Below, one piece after another: positions 32,257 through 38,320 of a DNA stretch of 38,320 nt. Both the position numbers and the translations under genes were made by a program. The notes beneath the pieces were generated by a model. It was not told the DNA's origin. It was given only the letters and a program-made list of their open reading frames with translations, and did no database searches. Numbering within the stretch: the first letter of the stretch is position 1; each line of letters opens with the position of its first letter. Source of the DNA: Haloferacaceae archaeon B1-Br10_E2g22 (lineage in GTDB: Archaea; Halobacteriota; Halobacteria; Halobacteriales; Haloferacaceae); NCBI GenBank assembly GCA_001563795.1, contig LKML01000010.1:1-38320 (forward strand), in the 5' to 3' direction.

Positions 32257-34284
32257 TCAGTTTGTCTCGTAGAGTGTGTCGATTTCGTCGGCATACCGCT
32301 CGGCAATTGCTGTCCGTCGGGGTTTCATCGTCGGCGTCAACAGCCCGTTTTCGACACTAAATGTCTCCGCGAGGAGCCGAACCGCACCGATTCGCTCATG
32401 CGGTTCGAACGAACCGGTGTGTGTCTCGACGGCGCGTTCAATATACGATTTGAGGCGGTCGTCTTCGACTATCTGGGCCGGCTCGTCGGGAAGATCAATC
32501 CCCTCGCGGTCGGCCCATGCCTCGAGTGCATCGAACGCTGGCACGACAAGGCAGGTAACGTATGGCCGACTGTTGCCAACGGCCACACACTGCTCGAGGA
32601 GTGGTTCGGCCTCGAGGGCGGCTTCGATCGGGGCTGGTGCGACGTTTTTGCCGGTCGAAAGCACCAGCAACTCCGTACAGCGATCGTGAAAAACAAGGTA
32701 TCCGGACGGCTGGCGTTCGACGATATCGCCGGTACGGAGCCAGCGACGCCGCCCATTGGACGCATCGTCGGTCGTCACGAACGCCTTGTCGGTTGCCTCA
32801 GGGCGGTTCCAGTAGCCAGGACTCACGTTCGGGCCACTGACCAGTAACTCACCGATAGTTCCGTTGGCTTCAGGTTCGCTGTCGAAATCGACCGTCTCAT
32901 CGAGACGAACCTCGAGTCCGGACAGCGGTGGGCCAATCGTACCGACGTGAGGTGCTTCCGGCGGATTCGCGCTGACAACCGGGGCGGCTTCGGTCAGCCC
33001 ATAGCCTTCGAAAATCGGCACGCCCATCCCATGGAATATCGCACACAACTCTGCGGAGAGGCTGTCGCCGCCGCTGATACACAACTCGAGGTTGCCGCCG
33101 AGTTCCTCGCGTATGGACTGAAAGACGAGTCGATCAGCAATCGCGTATGCGAGTCGTAACCGACCGCTTGGCTGTGGCGTCTCATAATAGCTGCAGCCAA
33201 CGTCACTTGCCCACTCGAAGAGCCGGCGGCTGATTTGCGAACTGCTGGCTCGCTGTTCGAACCGCTCGTACAGTCTGTCATAGAGTCGTGGAACCGCCGT
33301 GATCGTAGTGGGTTCGACCAACTGAAAGTCCGCCGCCAGCGTGTCACTCGAGGCTGCGTAGGCGATAGTTGCACCCGCAGCCAACATGAGATACGAACCA
33401 ACGAGCCGCTCGAAAACGTGGGCCAACGGCAGCACAGAAAGATGTCGGCTGGTATGATCGAGCTGCGGCACAGCATCGTCTCGATGTGGCCGCGGGCCGA
33501 ACCGTCGAAACGTCTGGTCGATGTTGGCGGTGAGATTCTGGTGGGTGAGTCTGACACCTTTGGGTTGGCCCGTCGTCCCTGAGGTGTAGACAATCGTCGC
33601 GAGATCGGTTGGCTCGAGGCTCGAACGCCAGGCGGTGACTGCCTCGGCGTCGAAGTCGGCTGTCCCGCGCTCGTAGAGCTCACCTAAGAGAAGAATGTCC
33701 TCACGGTCTCGGCATGCTGCGGCCATGCCGCTGCCGTCAGCCAGCGCGTCGATAACGACAACGAACTGTATGTCCAGGCCAGCTTCGATCGCCAACAGTT
33801 GGCTGAGTTGTTCGCCGTTTTCGACGACGACACCGGTCGGTTGGGCGTCCGAAAGCAGATACTCGAGGCGGCCGTCGGTTGCCTCAGGATAGACCGTTGT
33901 TACCACGCCGCCTGCAGTCTGTGTCGCGAGATCGACCTGTGTCCACTCCATGCGCGTCTCCGAAACGAGCGCAAGTCGGTCTCCGGGGCCGATCCCAAGC
34001 GTGCGCAAGCCGGCGGCGAGTCGCTCGACGATCGACTGCAGTTCAGTGTACGAAAGCCCAGCATACGCGCCCTCTGGTGCTGCAGGGATGACACCGCTTG
34101 TAACGAGCGAACGGTCGTAGACACCGCCTTTGTAGGATTGGGCCGCCGCCGTGGGATGCCGGTCAGCTGCTGTAGCCACTGCGTCGGGAACGCTCTGGGA
34201 ACCCAACGCCGGATGGTCGAAGGCTGCTTCGTCGCTGAGAGTGGTACGGCCGCTCACAGATCCAGACCCGTCACTGCTCGGCAC
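32257..34284 (-). CDS. Long-chain-type acyl-CoA synthetase (AMP-forming)
   Basis: The protein has 675 residues. The phosphate loop YTSGTTGQPKGV is at 233-244, followed by LPLAHVFERLVGSYLM, GYGLTEAAPVVSANPP, the core motif WLRTGDIVERQPSGYLVFHDRCTELLVLSTGKNVAP and a C-terminal LLTPTMKPRR. The last segment has the usual catalytic Lys region. The enzyme activates a carboxylic acid, most likely a fatty acid, to its CoA ester. The start overlaps the MBL gene's end by 14 bp. Residues 1-30 are variable, so the exact start could be later. Confidence 0.93.
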   Translation of the reverse strand: MPSSDGSGSVSGRTTLSDEAAFDHPALGSQSVPDAVATAADRHPTAAAQSYKGGVYDRSLVTSGVIPAAPEGAYAGLSYTELQSIVERLAAGLRTLGIGPGDRLALVSETRMEWTQVDLATQTAGGVVTTVYPEATDGRLEYLLSDAQPTGVVVENGEQLSQLLAIEAGLDIQFVVVIDALADGSGMAAACRDREDILLLGELYERGTADFDAEAVTAWRSSLEPTDLATIVYTSGTTGQPKGVRLTHQNLTANIDQTFRRFGPRPHRDDAVPQLDHTSRHLSVLPLAHVFERLVGSYLMLAAGATIAYAASSDTLAADFQLVEPTTITAVPRLYDRLYERFEQRASSSQISRRLFEWASDVGCSYYETPQPSGRLRLAYAIADRLVFQSIREELGGNLELCISGGDSLSAELCAIFHGMGVPIFEGYGLTEAAPVVSANPPEAPHVGTIGPPLSGLEVRLDETVDFDSEPEANGTIGELLVSGPNVSPGYWNRPEATDKAFVTTDDASNGRRRWLRTGDIVERQPSGYLVFHDRCTELLVLSTGKNVAPAPIEAALEAEPLLEQCVAVGNSRPYVTCLVVPAFDALEAWADREGIDLPDEPAQIVEDDRLKSYIERAVETHTGSFEPHERIGAVRLLAETFSVENGLLTPTMKPRRTAIAERYADEIDTLYETN

Positions 34285-35167
34285 GGTCGAGAAACGCCAG
34301 TGCGCCCCGAACGTTGAGTTTGGTCTCTTCGCGGCCCTTTTCGTCGCCCCATATTTCGGTGAGTTCAGTGTGTTCGACGAAATGTTGGATTACCTCGTCG
34401 TCGTCCAACTGCTGGCGTTGTTGCCGGACGGCTTCGACCCACTCAACCAGCGAGCGTTTGTACGCATCCAACAACCCTTCGCTGTAGGTTCGCGGCCCGA
34501 AATGACTGAAACAGAGCAGTTCGGGCTCGAGTGACTGAATCATCGAAACGTCGGCCAAACACTGATCGACATCGAACTGTGGTGGCGGCGAGGTAACTCG
34601 AATCTCGTTTCGTAGATGAACATACAATCCGGCAGCGTCGGCCGTAAAGACGACTCCTGTGTCGGTCTCGAAGACGTGCTGGTGGGGAGCATGGCCGGGA
34701 GCCTCGTGGGCCGTCAATCGAAGGTCTCCGAGATCAATTTCATCGCTGTCGGCGAGTCCACGAATCCGATGTTCGTCGATTGGCTTGGGTTCGGTGTAAT
34801 GTTTCCACATCTCACCGACGGCGGCTTTCGTGCCCTCGATGAGTCGAGTTGGATCGACTAAGTGCTTGACGGCCCGTTCGTGAACAAGTACTTCGGCGTC
34901 CGGAAACGCCTCAGCGAGAAACCCTGCACCGCCGGCATGATCCAGGTGGGCGTGTGTTGGGATGATATACGAGAGCTCGTCGATATCGAGATCCTCGAGG
35001 GCATCAAAAATATGCTCCCGGTTGGTTCCGATGCCGGTATCAATGATTGTGGGTTCGGCGACATCGAGAATGTACACAGAGCCGTAGCCCGCGACGTCGT
35101 ACATCCCCGTATCGAGTGAGTGGATATCGGGATTATCCGGAACGAACTGGAGTTCACCAGCAGTCAT
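34271..35167 (-). CDS. MBL-fold metal-dependent hydrolase
   Basis: The protein has 298 residues. The beta-lactamase-like zinc motif THAHLDHAGG is at 71-80 (His72, His74, Asp76, His77), with later ligands in EAPGHAPHQHVF and TADAAG, and SHFGPRTYSEGLLD near the C-terminus. The N-terminal half is a standard MBL core; the C-terminal 70 residues are a helical extension. It resembles glyoxalase II or lactone-hydrolase-type proteins, but the substrate is unknown. The ATG at 35167 gives MTAGELQFVP; a four-residue extension to 35179 is not needed. It is the first gene of the acyl-CoA ligase run. Confidence 0.9.
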   Translation of the reverse strand: MTAGELQFVPDNPDIHSLDTGMYDVAGYGSVYILDVAEPTIIDTGIGTNREHIFDALEDLDIDELSYIIPTHAHLDHAGGAGFLAEAFPDAEVLVHERAVKHLVDPTRLIEGTKAAVGEMWKHYTEPKPIDEHRIRGLADSDEIDLGDLRLTAHEAPGHAPHQHVFETDTGVVFTADAAGLYVHLRNEIRVTSPPPQFDVDQCLADVSMIQSLEPELLCFSHFGPRTYSEGLLDAYKRSLVEWVEAVRQQRQQLDDDEVIQHFVEHTELTEIWGDEKGREETKLNVRGALAFLDRAEQ

Positions 35168-35232
35168 ACAGCATCTCACCGCTGGCGGCTCATTATCTAT
35201 TCGGTTGCTGTCTCAAAAGACGGTACCGAGCA

Positions 35233-35510
35233 TGACATCCTCCTCGGCGTTTAACCGAGAGGGAGCTTAGCTCCCTCAGGTAGTCGGGCGGAGCCCGACG
35301 ACGCTGAGGTTTCCTCTCGCTGTCTGTGGCGGCTCCACAGACACGGAGGCAACATTCCCTTGCGGTACTCCGGTTTGTGTGTTGTTCGTCGGTCCCGTGA
35401 AGGAGTGGTGTGCTTGAATCGCTGTATCCGCTTGAACCACACAGGCCGCTGTTGCCGAGGGAACCTCGGCAAGCTGCCAGACGTAGTCTGGCAATGACGG
35501 GGGAACGCCA
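35233..35510 (-). mobile_element. Orphan IS1341/TnpB-type right end with decayed tnpB tail
   Basis: On the minus strand the core (35309 to 35233) has an outer stem (CCTCAGCG with CGCCGAGG), hairpins GTCGGGC/GCCCGAC and GAGGGAGC/GCTCCCTC, and the end AGGATGTCA, the same plan as the relic at 28332. An open minus-strand frame running to about 35511 ends in SASSGSARLPEGAKLPLG just inside the structure, as a TnpB C-terminus would. No RuvC-like or zinc-finger TnpB motifs can be read, so the gene is gone. The conserved ends suggest the structured part was kept longer or mobilised as a small non-autonomous element. Confidence 0.65.
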
Positions 35511-35570
35511 AACCGCCTCATTGGGATAGTGTTTGAAATCCCATTAGGAACCGCGTGTACGTACAACACG

Positions 35571-36085
35571 AAAATAGGCTACTCAATGATAACGCAACTC
35601 GGAGCTCTCGAATCAGCCGGGACGACGTACCACTACAGCAGTGTCCCACTCCGATGTCTCAGATCCTCTAGTATGTATAACCTCAACAATAACCGTGAAC
35701 CCCAATCAGGCCCGAAGCCAGCGCAGCAGGCGTACAGCCGGGCTGGTTGCTGCTTTGAGATCTTTACGTCGCGGCGTGAATTTTAGTCGCTCTGGATATC
35801 CTTTCGGAGTTCTCTTACTCTGAGCCATTACACTATACGAATGTGACTGCATGCTCATGAATCTCTCGAAATGCTGATGAATCTTGGCAGAAAACCCATT
35901 ATAAATTCATTTAATCATCACAATCTTTTGGCCAGTACTGTCTACACACCCATACGACGGTCGATTCAGCCACCTAGCCCACCCAGTTGCTGCTGGCTAC
36001 CGTTTCGTATGTTACCTTGATTGCTGTAATTGTAGTTTTCTAACAGTTCTGTGCCTGCGGCAGTAATCTGTCTGTGAGTATATTG
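35571..36085. other. AT-rich intergenic region without a recognisable gene
   Basis: About 515 bases lie between the mobile-element relic and the isochorismatase gene. AT content rises from about 35830 (for example TTATAAATTCATTTAATCA). The short open frames here have no acidic haloarchaeal composition and no motifs. I see no tRNA, CRISPR repeat or clear inverted repeat. The region probably holds further insertion debris. Confidence 0.5.
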
Positions 36086-36667
36086 TTAGATGTTTGCCTC
36101 GAGGTCGAGCGCCTCGAGTGTCGTCGTCTCACCAAAGAGGAACTCGGTGTGTCCGACCGCGTACTCGAGATGCTCGTCTTTGAGGTATCCAAGAGCGTCT
36201 TCGACGAGTACCGGTTTGAAATCCCGCAGGCCTGCACTCGCTGCGCTGTGGAACACACAGACGTTGGCAAGCGTCCCACAGAACAGCAGTGTGTCGATGT
36301 TGTGGGCCGCAAGCCAACCTTCCAACTCGGTCTGGTAGAAGGCGTCATAGGTGTGTTTGACGATGACGTGATCTTCGTCGGCAACGGGCAGTTCGTCTAC
36401 AATCTCGGCTTCCCAGGTTCCCTCGAGGACGTGTTCGCCCCAGCGGTCGAACTCGTCGTAGTAGTGGGCATCCTCGAACTGTTGGGGTGGATGAACGTCT
36501 CGAGTGTAGATCACTGGTGTCTCGGCACCACGTGCACGGTCAATCAGCTTGCCGACAGGTTCGATGGCGGCTTGGCTGCCGGGGGCGTACAGCGACCCAT
36601 CCGGATGACAAAAGCCGTTCTGCATGTCGACAACGACGAGCGCGGTCGTCTCGGGATCGTATGACAT
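36086..36667 (-). CDS. Isochorismatase-family cysteine hydrolase
   Basis: The protein has 193 residues. The catalytic triad is present: Asp14 in VVVDMQNGF, Lys104 in VIVKHTYDAF and Cys137 in GTLANVCVFHSA. The family includes nicotinamidases and isochorismatases. HPDGSLYAPGS and the metal-like Asp/His residues around TRDVHPP fit a nicotinamidase-type enzyme, but no pyridine-nucleotide genes are adjacent. It is divergent from the next gene with about 100 bases between the starts. Confidence 0.92.
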   Translation of the reverse strand: MSYDPETTALVVVDMQNGFCHPDGSLYAPGSQAAIEPVGKLIDRARGAETPVIYTRDVHPPQQFEDAHYYDEFDRWGEHVLEGTWEAEIVDELPVADEDHVIVKHTYDAFYQTELEGWLAAHNIDTLLFCGTLANVCVFHSAASAGLRDFKPVLVEDALGYLKDEHLEYAVGHTEFLFGETTTLEALDLEANI

Positions 36668-36766
36668 ACATACTGTATCGCTCGAACCTACTAAATGTCA
36701 TTGGGACTTCCAGAGTCGCCGAGCGGACACCGAATAACATATACTGTAGACGTTTGTGGTCAGCAT

Positions 36767-37237
36767 ATGGACGCTCAGACCTATCGCAGTCGCGTCGAAG
36801 ACGCTCTTGAGGCTGCGGACTACGAGCCAACTGAGCTCGATGAGTTTGGTACTGTCTGGCACAAAGAGACCGAAGATCCGACAATCGGTGTGACACATGT
36901 TTGTGTGACTGTCATTGAGGCCGACGGGATCGATGAGGCGTCGCTCGAAGAGACTGCCGAGACGTTCCGCAACGTCTTGGCTAGCATTGCTCCCACCGAA
37001 CCGGGCGGCATGAAAAACCTCTTTGGCTACGTCGTCTTTGCTGGCGGCGAACTCAGCGACCAACTCATCGAGTTTGCTACCGAAGAATACACCGTAGCCG
37101 ACCGCCGGACGAGCGTCTTTCCGTTGCTCTTTGAGTTGTCGAGCGAAACGCTTCATCTCCATCCGGTTCCACGCCTCAAGGGTCGCGGCTTTTACGAAAA
37201 ACAAAAACTCGACGCCGAAGCGCTGTTTGCTGTCTGA
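36767..37237 (+). CDS. Haloarchaeal protein of unknown function
   Basis: The protein has 156 residues, is acidic and soluble, and has no signal peptide. After a helical start (MDAQTYRSRVEDALEAADYE) it has a strand GVTHVCVTVIEADG, a helix around ETAETFRNVLASIAPTE, and then NLFGYVVFAGGELSDQLIEFATEEYTVADRRTSVFPLLFEL, which looks like an alpha/beta fold. I recognise no family. A TATA-like ACATATACT about 22-30 nt upstream of the ATG supports a leaderless start. The open frame begins earlier (36695), but those residues look non-coding. Confidence 0.7.
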   Translation: MDAQTYRSRVEDALEAADYEPTELDEFGTVWHKETEDPTIGVTHVCVTVIEADGIDEASLEETAETFRNVLASIAPTEPGGMKNLFGYVVFAGGELSDQLIEFATEEYTVADRRTSVFPLLFELSSETLHLHPVPRLKGRGFYEKQKLDAEALFAV

Positions 37238-37318
37238 GCGGCTGCTACTGTCGCATTTCCTGACAGGAATACCAGGACATTCGAGCCTCGAGACTGGTGA
37301 GCTACCAGTTGTTACGTG

Positions 37319-38320
37319 TTAGTCACTGTCATTCAGTAGATACGCAGAATCATAGGCGTACTCAGCTGGCCCACAGCCCAACGACCGGTGTGGACAGTGC
37401 TGACAGTGCGAGCCGGGGGTGGGTTCCCACGACGGTGAATCCGCCTCCTGTAGCAGTCTGACGACGTCACTCCAGTTGCCGTCGATCCTCTCGCGGTGGA
37501 TCAGATCAATTGTGCCCGTCTCGCCGCCAGCCTCGCCAACGTACACATAGCCGGCCCACTCGACCGGTTCGTCAAACAGCTCCTCGCAGGCTTTCAGATA
37601 CAACAACAGCTGTGTTGACCTAGAGAGTTCTCGCGTCTCGAAGGTTGTTTTGTAGTCCAACACGGCGAGGCCTTTTGCTGGAATCCGTCGAACCGAATCC
37701 ATATAGCCAACCACCGGGCCGTCAACACCATCGATAGCAGTCAGTTCAAACGGCAGTTCGGCGGCAACTGGCTCCCACTGGTTGAGATCCGTCTCGAACA
37801 GCCGGTGAATACAGGTTTCGACCGCCGTACGCACTGACTCGAGGTCTCGTGCGCGAATAATCCGGTCACAGATCGAGAGCCACTCGGGTTTGTCGCGCTC
37901 GGATCGATAAAACGCCTCTTCGGCTACCGCATGGAAGACCCGGCCGACTGTTCGCCAACTCGGCTCGTCGGTTTGGCCACTGATCACATCTGTCGGCACT
38001 GGATCATCGAACCCATACAGCACGTGATCCAACAGGTGCCGGCGCGGACAGTCCGTGTACGTCTCCAAAGAACTATGGCTGTGTTGGACCGGCAACTCGA
38101 GGTCGTCGTCAAATGACAGCGACGACGAGTAGATGTCTACTGTGTTCGGGTCTTGTGGCGTCAACTGTTCGTCGAAGATGTCTTGGCCCAGCCGGTGGAT
38201 CTCCTCGATTGCCTGTTTGACGTTCAGTTCGTCCTCGTATTTGTTGAAGTAGGTGATCGTCCCCGGCAGCACGTTGGCTGCCTGTGAGACCTCCTCCGAG
38301 AGGTTGACCACTGTCTCGGG
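37319..38320 (-). CDS. PD-(D/E)XK nuclease domain of a probable helicase-nuclease (5' partial)
   Basis: The frame is open through the window edge; the GTG at 38311 is likely internal. About 333 residues are visible. Nuclease motifs are the His in GRVFHAVAEEAF, Asp in VVGYMDSV and D-x-K in LAVLDYKTTFE. Cysteines in TDCPRRHLLDHVL and in CQHCPHRSLGC give the four ligands of the Fe-S cluster seen in Cas4/AddB/RecB-like nucleases. This is the usual end of UvrD/AddAB-like helicase-nucleases that process DNA ends; the helicase part would lie to the right. An independent Cas4-like gene is less likely, since the N-terminal part has helicase-like linker sequence. Confidence 0.8.
   Translation of the reverse strand, partial: PETVVNLSEEVSQAANVLPGTITYFNKYEDELNVKQAIEEIHRLGQDIFDEQLTPQDPNTVDIYSSSLSFDDDLELPVQHSHSSLETYTDCPRRHLLDHVLYGFDDPVPTDVISGQTDEPSWRTVGRVFHAVAEEAFYRSERDKPEWLSICDRIIRARDLESVRTAVETCIHRLFETDLNQWEPVAAELPFELTAIDGVDGPVVGYMDSVRRIPAKGLAVLDYKTTFETRELSRSTQLLLYLKACEELFDEPVEWAGYVYVGEAGGETGTIDLIHRERIDGNWSDVVRLLQEADSPSWEPTPGSHCQHCPHRSLGCGPAEYAYDSAYLLNDSD

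Noticed and set aside
35529-35823. Two short plus-strand frames in the AT-rich gap
   Set aside because: Composition is not acidic, they lack a promoter or start context, and they overlap each other in different frames.

Overview
The window is chromosomal DNA from a halophilic archaeon (class Halobacteria). The evidence is: strongly acidic proteins; archaeal information-processing genes (thermosome, aIF1A, S8e, RpoL, RfcC, RNase Z, archaeal TyrS, Rio1); archaeal lipid genes (CDP-archaeol synthase, archaetidylserine decarboxylase); a sensory rhodopsin II/HtrII photoreceptor pair; and haloarchaea-restricted families (LWR-salt protein, DUF7511-like, HalX regulator). Many starts have a TATA-like box 25-35 nt upstream and no clear Shine-Dalgarno, as expected for leaderless haloarchaeal mRNAs. 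I cannot name the genus.

Layout. 1-2942: two paralogous amino-acid permeases with Usp-like tails, the first cut by the window edge. 2958-5926: a degenerate glutamate-cysteine-ligase-like gene and a thermosome subunit. 6163-8094: three membrane-protein genes. 8099-14140: a six-gene minus-strand run read as RNase Z, DUF460 protein, TyrS, aIF1A, Rio1, KH protein, all linked to tRNA or small-subunit biology. 14141-14790: mobile-element debris and a beheaded surface-protein fragment. 14791-17286: glutaredoxin-like protein, RfcC, archaetidylserine decarboxylase and, convergently, CDP-archaeol synthase. 17387-19472: HisF, a DUF7511-like protein, RpoL, TatA and tRNA-Arg(CCT).

19502-21004: a HalX-type response regulator broken by a frameshift and a protein made of two diverged copies of one domain. 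21007-21811: two tandem fluoride-channel genes preceded by what reads as a fluoride riboswitch. 22063-24128: precorrin-2 dehydrogenase and HemA, a tetrapyrrole operon with a palindrome at its presumed transcription start. 24174-25554: pterin dehydratase, LWR-salt protein and a HAD phosphatase. 25563-27973: the htrII-sopII operon. 28060-28410: gene debris and an orphan IS1341-type right end. 28530-29720: Nif3-like protein and S8e. 29808-35167: thiolase and, convergently, MBL hydrolase, acyl-CoA ligase, cyclase and CMD-family protein, which look like an acyl-CoA or ring-degradation set. 35233-36085: a second orphan IS1341-type right end and AT-rich sequence. 36086-38320: isochorismatase-family hydrolase, an unrecognised protein and the C-terminal nuclease part of a probable helicase-nuclease.

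The most notable signals are the fluoride riboswitch in front of a split crcB pair, three orphan IS1341/TnpB-type right-end RNA-like structures without an intact tnpB, the single-base HalX frameshift, and the 21-nt palindrome in front of the heme/siroheme operon.
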